Part shown: in pieces, positions 1 through 5,544 of the stretch
Position numbering within the stretch: the first letter of the stretch is position 1
Layout of the letters: every line of letters begins with the position of its first letter
From: an uncultured Bacilli bacterium
GTDB lineage: Bacteria > Bacillota_I > Bacilli_A > RF39 > UBA660
Direction of reading: 5' to 3'
DNA: 9,467 nt
NCBI GenBank assembly: GCA_944329545.1
Contig: CALVIK010000105.1
Coordinates: 1 to 9,467 of the forward strand
Notes under the pieces: generated by a model
Told to the model about the DNA's origin: nothing
What the model saw: only the letters and a program-made list of their open reading frames with translations
Database searches by the model: none
Program-made: the position numbers and the translations under genes

Positions 1-143
1 TTTATCGCATGTTTATCAATTTCCGAAAAAAACATTACTTGGTAATCTTTTATATATCCTTCCTGTTTTAACCTTTCTAATGCCTTTTCAGGTGCACTAA
101 TACCACTAAAAAAAGTCCCAACTTTTAAAATTTCATTATTCAT
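1..143 (-). CDS. DNA (cytosine-5) methyltransferase, N-terminal fragment (cut by window edge)
   Basis: Enzymes of this family transfer a methyl group from S-adenosylmethionine to C5 of cytosine in a target sequence. Only the first 47 codons are visible; the frame is open to base 1. Residues 11-19 (FFSGISAPE) match motif I of C5 methyltransferases, the SAM-binding F-x-G loop, and residues 38-46 (FFSEIDKHA) match motif II, whose acidic residue holds the SAM ribose. The GAPEKAL-like wording resembles phage and mobile-element enzymes more than chromosomal restriction-system ones, which is inference. Motif I has Ser16 where a second Gly is usual (FSGIG). The ATG at 143 is preceded by a G-rich but poor SD (TGGGGGAAT). 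No clear promoter is seen; it may depend on read-through from the peptide unit upstream. The catalytic Pro-Cys motif lies outside the window, so activity cannot be judged. Confidence 0.85.
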   Translation of the reverse strand, partial: MNNEILKVGTFFSGISAPEKALERLKQEGYIKDYQVMFFSEIDKHAI

Positions 144-195
144 ATGTATATTCCCCCATTCTTTATTTTTTAACATATTTTCTTAATAAATTAGT

Positions 196-226
196 AAAAA
201 AAAGAATAAATTTTGTAAATTTATTC
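196..226 (-). terminator. Intrinsic terminator of the micropeptide transcript
   Basis: Read on the minus strand, a perfect 10-bp stem (GAATAAATTT / AAATTTATTC, arms 217-226 and 204-213) with a 3-nt loop is followed directly by eight T residues (203-196). The stem has a single G-C pair, so it may be leaky. It lies between the 27-aa peptide gene and the methyltransferase start. Confidence 0.65.
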
Positions 227-245
227 CAAACAAATTATATGACTA

Positions 246-266
246 AAGCCTTATATTATAAGACTT
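246..266 (-). other. Hairpin in the 3' untranslated region of the micropeptide transcript
   Basis: On the minus strand AAGTCTTAT (266-258) can pair with ATAAGGCTT (254-246) across a 3-nt loop, giving nine pairs including one G-U. No T-run follows, so it is not an intrinsic terminator. It lies 22 nt after the peptide stop codon and is distinct from the terminator hairpin at 204-226. The 9-mer TATAAGACT (plus strand) occurs directly repeated at 257-265 and 282-290, so part of this stem is duplicated at the gene's stop codon. It could protect the mRNA or mark a small RNA. Confidence 0.4.
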
Positions 267-288
267 CAACTATTTTCGTTGTATAAGA

Positions 289-372
289 CTATGTAGCATA
301 ACCTACACCCATCATACATACTATTAAAGTTAAAGCTATTATAATTATTTTATTTCTTCTCCTTTGTCTCAT
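289..372 (-). CDS. 27-residue single-pass membrane peptide, unknown function
   Basis: The gene has an ATG at 372, a strong SD (GAGGTGA, 383-377) four bases upstream, and a TAG stop at 289-291. The product has a basic start (MRQRRRNK) and then one hydrophobic segment of about 16 residues (IIIIALTLIVCMMGVG) ending YAT. It looks like the N-terminal signal/anchor that opens long surface proteins in AT-rich gut Firmicutes (basic run, hydrophobic core, GYA end). It is therefore either a free micropeptide or a truncated stub of such a gene. A matched promoter, SD and terminator around it favour a working short gene. It is divergent from the XRE regulator, and an operator-like repeat sits inside its promoter, so repression by that regulator is likely. 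A type I toxin-like peptide is an alternative; no antisense RNA has been shown. Confidence 0.55.
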   Translation of the reverse strand: MRQRRRNKIIIIALTLIVCMMGVGYAT

Positions 373-415
373 ATTATCACCTCTATTATTATTACCAGTA
401 TTTTTATTTATTATC

Positions 416-444
416 ATATTATAACATTTTGTTATAAAAGTCAA
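416..444 (-). promoter_or_regulatory. SigA-type promoter of the micropeptide gene
   Basis: On the minus strand a -35 TTGACT (444-439) and a -10 TAATAT (421-416) are separated by exactly 17 bases. An overlapping TATAAT at 423-418 would give a 15-base spacer. Predicted start of transcription is near 409, leaving a leader of about 36 nt before the ATG. Nearly the whole spacer is filled by the inverted repeat at 419-437. Confidence 0.6.
419..437. promoter_or_regulatory. Operator-like perfect inverted repeat, probable XRE repressor site
   Basis: TTATAACA-TTT-TGTTATAA has 8-bp perfect arms (419-426, 430-437) around a 3-bp centre, a size and symmetry typical of dimeric Cro/CI-type regulators. It lies between the -35 and -10 of the micropeptide promoter, so bound protein would exclude RNA polymerase. 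A third half-site, TATAACA (447-453), extends it toward the regulator gene; 426-436 and 447-457 also form an 11-bp perfect inverted pair with a 10-bp spacer. That the neighbouring XRE protein is the ligand is inference. Confidence 0.55.
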
Positions 445-489
445 GATATAACAAAATTTAATTTACAATATACTTAAGGAGTTGGAAAT

Positions 490-714
490 ATGCTTAGACT
501 TAAGGATTTAAGGGAAGATAATGACTTAAAACAATCAAAAATAAGTAAAAAATTAAATATCACCCAAGCTGCTTATAGCTATTATGAAACTGGTAAAAGA
601 AATATTCCTAATGAAATTTTAATAAAATTTGCGAAATTATATAATACTAGCACTGATTATATTTTAGGGCTTACTGATGAAAAAAAGCCATACAAAAAAA
701 CAGAAAGAAAATAA
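490..714 (+). CDS. XRE-family helix-turn-helix transcriptional regulator (74 aa)
   Basis: This is a small cytoplasmic DNA-binding protein of the Cro/CI fold that should bind as a dimer to short palindromes. Residues about 3-60 form the single domain: LKDLRED opens helix 1, SKISKKLN (16-23) is the first HTH helix, TQAAYSYYETGKRNIP (25-40) covers the recognition helix with the family-typical YETGKR, and FAKLYNTSTDYILGLTD (47-63) closes the domain. A short basic tail (KKPYKKTERK) follows. There is no effector or peptidase domain, so it is a minimal repressor. The ATG at 490 has a strong SD (AAGGAG, 476-481) with 8-base spacing. A -10-like TACAAT lies at 464-469 but no convincing -35. It is the only plausible plus-strand gene, convergent with mreD and divergent from the micropeptide whose promoter carries the operator-like repeat. 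Autoregulation is probable. Confidence 0.9.
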   Translation: MLRLKDLREDNDLKQSKISKKLNITQAAYSYYETGKRNIPNEILIKFAKLYNTSTDYILGLTDEKKPYKKTERK

Positions 715-754
715 ACTATTATTTTGTAGTTTAATTTACAATTTCTGTTTTTTT
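694..754. terminator. Bidirectional terminator between the XRE gene and mreD
   Basis: A 13-bp perfect inverted repeat (694-706 with 742-754, A7-CAGAAA / TTTCTG-T7) encloses a second hairpin (TAAACTA 712-718 / TAGTTTA 727-733, 8-nt loop). The A and T tracts at the two ends supply a U-run in either direction, suiting the convergent genes. The XRE stop codon (712-714) lies inside the inner stem, and the mreD stop (753-755) overlaps the outer arm. Confidence 0.7.
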
Positions 755-1262
755 AATTACCTTTATATATTTTAAATCTATAACTTATTTCATCAGTAAT
801 CATATTCATAACAACAATATAAATTATATTAACCACTAATGATAAATAAATACTTTGAAACAAACCAAAAATATCAAAACTAATATTACCCGTTAAAAGT
901 AATAAACAATATAAAATTAACCGGTATAAAATAATAATTATTAAAGCCATAACCATTACATTAATATGATTATTAGCTAAAATCAAATTAATTTTTGTAA
1001 TCTTAAACCCAATTATTAAAAATAAAAAAGCATGCACAATTAACGTATCAGTATAAATAAGATCGTATAAAAGGCCGACTATAAAACATATCTTATAATA
1101 ACTTTCCTTGTTATTAAGTAAAAAAGGATAAATAATAATTAAACTCATTAAAACAAATAATGGCGATAAAATACTATGTATCGAAATAAAATTAGAAAAA
1201 ATACCTTCTAAAATAAAAGAAAAAGCTAAAAGAATTAATAAAGCAATATTTTTCTTATTCAT
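753..1262 (-). CDS. mreD: Rod shape-determining membrane protein MreD
   Basis: MreD is an integral membrane partner of MreC in the elongasome, the complex that guides lateral peptidoglycan synthesis in rod-shaped cells. The 169-residue product, usual for the family, is almost wholly hydrophobic, with about five or six membrane segments (about 5-25, 29-50, 57-90, 100-123, 133-155) and few charged residues until the basic C-terminus. Sequence conservation in MreD is low, so the call rests mainly on hydropathy, length and position directly after mreC. The ATG at 1262 lies inside the last codons of mreC (8-bp overlap), with GGAAAG as SD, indicating translational coupling. It is the last gene of the radC-mreC-mreD run and ends at the bidirectional terminator. 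Confidence 0.85.
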   Translation of the reverse strand: MNKKNIALLILLAFSFILEGIFSNFISIHSILSPLFVLMSLIIIYPFLLNNKESYYKICFIVGLLYDLIYTDTLIVHAFLFLIIGFKITKINLILANNHINVMVMALIIIILYRLILYCLLLLTGNISFDIFGLFQSIYLSLVVNIIYIVVMNMITDEISYRFKIYKGN

Positions 1263-2109
1263 GATTATCTTTCCTTTTTAAAACAGTTAAATAGTCTAAA
1301 GCATCAAAATCAACGGAACTTTTAACTTCAGCTACTTTTGATAAATCAAAGTGATCAGTTGTAACTTTAGTAACCTTGCCGACTATAAGGCCGCTTGGGA
1401 AATCATTGCCCATACCAGTGGTCACCACATCAGCGTTTTCCGGAATATCAGTGTTTTCACTTATTCCTTCAACTGTATAAGTATTAGTTTTTGTATCATA
1501 ACTAGAAATAAGACCATAGACATAAGTACCGTTCACATTTATTTTAACACTAATTTTATCACTCATGTGTTCATTACCTAAAAGTTTTACTGTACTAGTA
1601 TAATTACTAGTTTTAATAACCGTTCCAACTAATCCTTTACTATTAATTACCGCCATTCCTTTTTCAATACCGTCTTTTTTCCCTTTATCAATCGTCACAT
1701 CATCATACCAATAACCAATGTTTCGGTGAACAATAGTTGCGTTTTTATAAACCATATCACTTAAAATAGTATTTAGTTCTAGTTGCTCTTTTAAAGTATT
1801 AATTTCCGCCGTTAAATTTTCATTTTCGGCAATGACTTTATCTATTTGCTCTTCTTTTTCTTTTAAATTTTTATATTTCTCATAAATATTATTTTTTTCG
1901 GCAGTTTCATTAATTATCCCTTTAATAAAATTGACAGGAGCTTGAAATATTTGCACAGTAAAAGTTCCGGCATCTTTAACTAATTGTTCTGGAAAACTTA
2001 AATTGCGTTCTTTATTTAAAGCAACACTTAAAACAATTAATAAAACTGCTAGAATAATAATAATTAAAATAAGTAAATATCGTCTATCAAATTTTCTTTT
2101 CGGATACAT
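1255..2109 (-). CDS. mreC: Rod shape-determining protein MreC
   Basis: MreC is a bitopic scaffold outside the membrane that links MreD and the penicillin-binding proteins of the elongation machinery. Its 284 residues show the standard order: short basic cytoplasmic start (PKRKFDRR), one membrane helix (about 11-31), a coiled coil rich in Glu, Lys and Asn (about 67-115), then the beta-rich MreC domain. Family signatures are IGYWYDDVTIDKGKKDGI (131-148), GMAVINSKGLVGTV (151-164) and TTGMGNDFPSGLIVGKV (230-246). The ATG at 2109 follows TAGGTGG, a good SD. radC ends 45 bp upstream. No mreB lies between radC and mreC, unlike the Bacillus order radC-mreB-mreC-mreD, so MreB must be encoded elsewhere if present. 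Confidence 0.96.
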   Translation of the reverse strand: MYPKRKFDRRYLLILIIIILAVLLIVLSVALNKERNLSFPEQLVKDAGTFTVQIFQAPVNFIKGIINETAEKNNIYEKYKNLKEKEEQIDKVIAENENLTAEINTLKEQLELNTILSDMVYKNATIVHRNIGYWYDDVTIDKGKKDGIEKGMAVINSKGLVGTVIKTSNYTSTVKLLGNEHMSDKISVKINVNGTYVYGLISSYDTKTNTYTVEGISENTDIPENADVVTTGMGNDFPSGLIVGKVTKVTTDHFDLSKVAEVKSSVDFDALDYLTVLKRKDNHE

Positions 2110-2124
2110 ATAACCACCTACATT

Positions 2125-2152
2125 ATTATATAATATTTTTAAAATAAAACAA
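2125..2152 (-). promoter_or_regulatory. Possible internal promoter upstream of mreC
   Basis: On the minus strand a perfect -10 TATAAT (2130-2125) is preceded by TTGTTT (2152-2147) with a 16-base spacer. The expected start near 2118 leaves almost no leader and puts the SD at the extreme 5' end, which weakens the case. If real, it would let mreCD be made without radC. Confidence 0.3.
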
Positions 2153-2154
2153 AG

Positions 2155-2838
2155 TTAAATTTTATTATTTTCTAAAAAACTATAATAACTATTATAACCT
2201 ATTATAATATGATCCGTAAACTCAATGCCAAATAGTTCGCTTATTTTGATTAAATTATTAGTAAGTTCAATGTCTCTTTGACTAGGAGTAGTATCCCCAC
2301 TTGGATGATTATGAACACATATAATAGACACGGCATCTAACAAAAAAGCTTCTTTAAAAATATCTCGAGGATGAACCATACTATAATTAAGCGTACCGAC
2401 AAAAAGTAATTTTTCTTTTATTATTTTCTTCTTGTTATCTAAATAAAGACAATAAAAATGTTCTTGCGCCAAATTTTTTAAATTTTGATAATAAAGAAAT
2501 ACTATTTCGGGATTAATAAACCGCTCTCCAATAATTTCTCTTTGTTTTTGATTAATTCTTTTACTAAATTCAATTAATGCTAAAACAAGACAAGCTTTAG
2601 CTTCTCCGATACCTTTTATTTTTAAAAGTTCATGGTAAGTTATATTATTTAAGTTTTCTAAGCCACCTGCACACTTTATAATTTCTTTAGCAAGATCCAT
2701 CGCTGAAATATTATTCGTACCGGTTTTAAGTAAAATAGCTAACACTTCAGCATCACTTAAACTATTGCTGCCTTTTCTAATTAAGCGCTCTCTTGGCCGA
2801 TCTAATTTGGGTATTTCTTTAATTTTGATATTCACCAT
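2155..2838 (-). CDS. radC: RadC family JAMM-domain protein (DNA repair protein RadC homologue)
   Basis: RadC proteins join an N-terminal helix-hairpin-helix region to a C-terminal JAB1/MPN (JAMM) metalloprotease-like domain; despite the name, a repair role is not firmly established. Here the start PRERLIRKG (14-22) and LSDAEVLAILLKTG (27-40) are typical, the HhH loop is LLKIKGIGEAKA (71-82), and the JAMM zinc site is HNHPSGDTTPSQRD (176-189), with His176, His178 and Asp189 as probable zinc ligands. All metal residues are intact. Length (227 aa) is normal. The ATG at 2838 has SD GAGGAG (2851-2846, 7-base spacing), located inside the preceding gene, with which it overlaps by 20 bp. Its place just before mreC is a conserved Firmicutes context. 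Confidence 0.95.
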   Translation of the reverse strand: MVNIKIKEIPKLDRPRERLIRKGSNSLSDAEVLAILLKTGTNNISAMDLAKEIIKCAGGLENLNNITYHELLKIKGIGEAKACLVLALIEFSKRINQKQREIIGERFINPEIVFLYYQNLKNLAQEHFYCLYLDNKKKIIKEKLLFVGTLNYSMVHPRDIFKEAFLLDAVSIICVHNHPSGDTTPSQRDIELTNNLIKISELFGIEFTDHIIIGYNSYYSFLENNKI

Positions 2839-3283
2839 TTACCATCTCCTCATATTTAGCTAAAACTTGATTACAAATAACATTAATCGCATTTTCATCA
2901 TCAGTTTGACTTAAAACTTCATCATATTGTCCTAAAACAGTTAAAAATTCTTCGTTATCTGTAATTTTAGTCTCTATATAAGTATTATACTGTTTTTTTT
3001 CAAAAAAACCTTTTAATTTTTCAATATTTTTTTTATTTTTACTAATACCAATATATGTTTTATATTGATTGTCTTCAACATTATAAATATAATGTTGAAA
3101 ATTTTGCATACTACTTATCATTTCTTCTTTAGATGGATAAATACCATACCTTAAATAATAAACTTCACTCGCACCTTTAGAAACACTTATATTTTGAATA
3201 TTGCCATAACTATTTATCAGAAAATAAGCAAATAAAGAGCCAATACATAGAGATAATATAACGGGAAACATATATTTTTTCAT
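2819..3283 (-). CDS. Membrane-anchored SPOR-like protein, hypothetical
   Basis: The 154-residue protein has one N-terminal membrane helix (about 4-24, MFPVILSLCIGSLFAYFLI) and an extracytoplasmic part. Residues about 40-110 resemble a SPOR fold: EVYYLRYGIYPSKEEM opens with the beta strand, then YIYNVEDNQYKTYIGISKNKK and KLKGFFEKKQYNTYIE, matching the usual alternation of strand, helix, YxVxVG-like strand and helix that binds denuded glycan. The last 40 residues form an acidic helical tail. I recognise the pattern rather than a named family, so the call is tentative. The ATG at 3283 follows AGGTGAT. It is the first gene after a terminator and promoter and overlaps radC by 20 bp, so it is co-expressed with radC-mreCD. 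A peptidoglycan-binding role in cell shape or division fits that company. Confidence 0.6.
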   Translation of the reverse strand: MKKYMFPVILSLCIGSLFAYFLINSYGNIQNISVSKGASEVYYLRYGIYPSKEEMISSMQNFQHYIYNVEDNQYKTYIGISKNKKNIEKLKGFFEKKQYNTYIETKITDNEEFLTVLGQYDEVLSQTDDENAINVICNQVLAKYEEMVNGEYQN

Positions 3284-3304
3284 CTTATCACCTATTAAAA
3301 GTAT

Positions 3305-3332
3305 AAAATAAGATAAATAAAAATATTGTCAA
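3305..3332 (-). promoter_or_regulatory. Promoter of the SPOR-like-radC-mreC-mreD operon
   Basis: A consensus -35 TTGACA (3332-3327) starts at the end of the preceding terminator's T-run. A -10 TATTTT (3310-3305) lies 16 bases on; a better-looking TATACT (3305-3300) would need a 21-base spacer. The transcript would start near 3298 and reach the SD AGGTGAT after a few bases. Confidence 0.5.
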
Positions 3333-3354
3333 AAAAACTAGCTTTCTAGCTAGT
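3331..3354 (-). terminator. Intrinsic terminator after the thioredoxin/CcdA-like gene
   Basis: On the minus strand ACTAGCT-AGAA-AGCTAGT forms a perfect 7-bp stem with a 4-nt loop (arms 3354-3348 and 3343-3337) followed by a T-run to 3331. The TAG stop codon of the upstream gene (3348-3346) falls at the edge of the loop. It separates the mutL-side genes from the radC-mreCD operon. Confidence 0.8.
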
Positions 3355-4413
3355 AAACATAAATAAATTGGGCCAAAATACTAAAGTAAGACCAATAATT
3401 ATTAAAATAATAAAACTACTTATATATGTTTTTGGTAATTTTTGAAATATTTTATTGAATAAAATTACCATTAAATATAGAAGCAAAATAAATATTAAAA
3501 GATATATAACAGGATAAATAAAAGTTATATTGTCATTAATATTCATACTAATATTTAACAAATTAATATAAGAAGCCGTTTGTGGATAGAAAATAAAACT
3601 AATAATAAGTCCTAAAACAAAGTATAGGCTAAATAAAATTTTCGGATGATTATTAATAAATTCTAATTTACTTTTTTTATTTTCCATCTGTTTCATATAT
3701 TGACCTAATATTAAAGCGCCGATACTAATAGGAACTAAAGCAATAATTGTTTTAATTATTGTTAAAAGAAGATTATTTAAAGTAAAAATATTTAAAATGA
3801 ATAAAATATTCATAAATAAAATGGCGCTAAAAAAAGGAATTAAAAATAAATATCTTTTTTTGATAACTAAAAGAAAACTTGCCATAAAAAGTAAAACAAA
3901 CAAACCATTAGGACTAATAATAGCGGATAAGACTAGTAAAAATGTTTGCCCAAATAGCGGAAATTCCGTAACTTTAATATTACCTATAAAAGGAAAAGTT
4001 AATTCTTTATTTTTTTCTTCTTTTATTTTTTGATTTTTTAAAATGCTAGTAACGGTATTAGTTTTATTAATTTTCAAATTATCGTTAATTAATTTTTCTA
4101 TTTCCATATTCATTTGTTCTTTATAACCGATAATGCTTGTATCTGCAATAACGGTATAAGGAACACCACTATTTTTATCTTTTAACTCTTTTTGTACTTT
4201 AGTAAACAATTTATTATTTTTTTTATTATGCCAAACTTCATATTCTTGAACATTAATATTACCGTGATATTTTTTTTCTAAAATATTTAAATATTCACGC
4301 TCTTGATGACAATAACTACATTCTGCACCATAAAATAAATAAATGTCAACGGCTTTGGCATTTACTGTAAACGGAATTAAAAACAAAATAAACAATAAGA
4401 AAATTTTTTTCAT
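3346..4413 (-). CDS. Secreted thioredoxin-like domain fused to a six-helix CcdA/DsbD-like membrane domain
   Basis: The protein is likely an extracytoplasmic thiol-disulfide enzyme. A signal peptide (about 1-19, MKKIFLLF...VNA, AxA-like cleavage) precedes a thioredoxin fold (about 20-110) with the redox motif C32-S-Y-C35 (FYGAECSYCHQE) and the cis-Pro loop GVPYT (Pro85). A charged linker (110-140) leads to about six membrane segments (about 155-184, 187-210, 212-238, 257-275, 296-320, 331-349), the count of the CcdA/DsbD-beta electron carrier. The first keeps an SPNGLFVLLF sequence reminiscent of the CcdA SPC motif, but the whole membrane part has no cysteine, so it cannot relay electrons as CcdA does. 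The ATG at 4413 has SD AGGAG inside the desulfurase gene, with which it shares ATGA. The CcdA relation is inference from hydropathy and a short motif. Confidence 0.75.
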   Translation of the reverse strand: MKKIFLLFILFLIPFTVNAKAVDIYLFYGAECSYCHQEREYLNILEKKYHGNINVQEYEVWHNKKNNKLFTKVQKELKDKNSGVPYTVIADTSIIGYKEQMNMEIEKLINDNLKINKTNTVTSILKNQKIKEEKNKELTFPFIGNIKVTEFPLFGQTFLLVLSAIISPNGLFVLLFMASFLLVIKKRYLFLIPFFSAILFMNILFILNIFTLNNLLLTIIKTIIALVPISIGALILGQYMKQMENKKSKLEFINNHPKILFSLYFVLGLIISFIFYPQTASYINLLNISMNINDNITFIYPVIYLLIFILLLYLMVILFNKIFQKLPKTYISSFIILIIIGLTLVFWPNLFMFTS

Positions 4414-5516
4414 AAGCGTCTCCTATAACATTCATCAAAACATTTTAAAAAGTAATTAACCTCTTCTATAGTTGTTATTTTAGCAATACTAAGACGCATA
4501 CTAGTTAAAGCTTTTTCTTCAGAATTCGTTAAAGCAAGAATAGTTCTCGAAGTATCTCTAGTAGCGCAGGCACTTTGCATCGATATATATATATTATTTT
4601 CTTCTAAAGCATGCATAAAAGTTTCTGATTTAATTCCTAAAATACTAAAATTTAAAATATGCGGAATAGAATTTTTGTTACTATTAATAAAAACATTATT
4701 ATAAGTAATTAATTTTTCTTGAATTATTTTGTTTAATTCAGCTATTTTTTCATTATCTTTTTTTATATTAGTATAAGCTAATCTTAAAGCTTTGGCCATA
4801 GCGGCGATTAAAGGAGTTGCCGGAGTACCGCTACGATAAATAGTAGTACTTTTACCACCACTAATTAATGGTGTTAAAACAATGTTTTCTTTTTTAATTA
4901 AAACCCCAATACCTTTCGGTCCAAAAAATTTATGAGCAGAAAAGCTAGCTAAATCAACATTGGTTAAATCAATTTCAATTTTACCAATAGCTTGGGTTAC
5001 ATCACTATGAAAAATTACTTTAGGATATTTTTTTAATAACTTACCGATTTCTTCTATTGGTTGCCGAATACCGGTTTCGCTATTTACAGCATTAATACTA
5101 ATTAAAATAGTGTCATTTTTAATTAACTTTTCTAATTCTTTGATATCAACAAGTCCATCTTTTAAAGGGACATACGATATTTCATAACCTTGTTTTTCCA
5201 AATAATTAATTGGTCCATAAATAGAAGAATGTTCTAAATTGGTGGTAATAATATGTTTACCTCTATTTTTATAAGCCATTATTCCTTTAATCGCTAAATT
5301 ATTAGCTTCACTTGCACCAGAGGTATAAATTATCTCTTGCGGTTTTACTTTTAATATTTGGGCGATTTGCGTAGTGCTGGCATCAATTAGGTGTTTAGCC
5401 TCAAGACCTAATTTATGTAAAGAATTAGGATTCCCAATAAATTTTGAAGCTTTGACATATGTTTCTAATACTTCTTCATCGACAGGTGTTGTTGCACTAT
5501 AATCTAAATAAACCAT
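4410..5516 (-). CDS. Cysteine desulfurase, NifS/IscS-like class V aminotransferase
   Basis: This PLP enzyme converts cysteine to alanine and passes the sulfur as a persulfide to Fe-S cluster, tRNA-thiolation or other acceptors. The 368-residue protein shows the full signature: YLDYSATTPVD (3-13), TSGASEANNLAI (65-76), the His stacking on PLP in NLEHSS (His96), Asp172 in FHSDVTQAIGK, and the Schiff-base lysine in SFSAHKFFGPKG (Lys196). The sulfur-carrying cysteine is Cys317 in MQSACATRDTSRTIL. All catalytic residues are present. The ATG at 5516 follows AAGGAAAGG. Its TGA stop overlaps the start of the thioredoxin-like gene, so the two are translationally coupled. The common partners iscU and thiI are not adjacent, so the sulfur acceptor cannot be named. 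Confidence 0.95.
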   Translation of the reverse strand: MVYLDYSATTPVDEEVLETYVKASKFIGNPNSLHKLGLEAKHLIDASTTQIAQILKVKPQEIIYTSGASEANNLAIKGIMAYKNRGKHIITTNLEHSSIYGPINYLEKQGYEISYVPLKDGLVDIKELEKLIKNDTILISINAVNSETGIRQPIEEIGKLLKKYPKVIFHSDVTQAIGKIEIDLTNVDLASFSAHKFFGPKGIGVLIKKENIVLTPLISGGKSTTIYRSGTPATPLIAAMAKALRLAYTNIKKDNEKIAELNKIIQEKLITYNNVFINSNKNSIPHILNFSILGIKSETFMHALEENNIYISMQSACATRDTSRTILALTNSEEKALTSMRLSIAKITTIEEVNYFLKCFDECYRRRL

Positions 5517-5538
5517 AAACCTTTCCTTCTTTCTATTA

Positions 5539-5544
5539 ATTATA
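5539..5544 (-). promoter_or_regulatory. Probable -10 element of the cysteine desulfurase transcript
   Basis: A perfect TATAAT on the minus strand lies 22 bases ahead of the desulfurase ATG, leaving the SD AAGGAAAGG within a short leader. No -35 close to TTGACA is found 16-18 bases upstream. The 107-bp gap to the lipoprotein gene shows no clear intrinsic terminator, so read-through from upstream is also likely. Confidence 0.4.

Noticed and set aside
144..480. CRISPR array, attachment site or insertion-sequence end at the accessory left part
   Set aside because: Only two copies of a 9-mer and short hairpins are present; no regularly spaced repeats, target duplications or transposase remnants.
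1351..1581. Plus-strand open frame of 76 codons
   Set aside because: Antisense to the conserved mreC domain; no family resemblance and no SD.
3797..4033. Plus-strand open frame of 78 codons
   Set aside because: Lies wholly opposite the thioredoxin/CcdA-like gene; its composition reflects the reverse of membrane codons.
4410..4412. TGA read as Trp (Mycoplasma-type code)
   Set aside because: Here TGA ends a desulfurase of normal length; Trp is TGG elsewhere and long genes contain no in-frame TGA.
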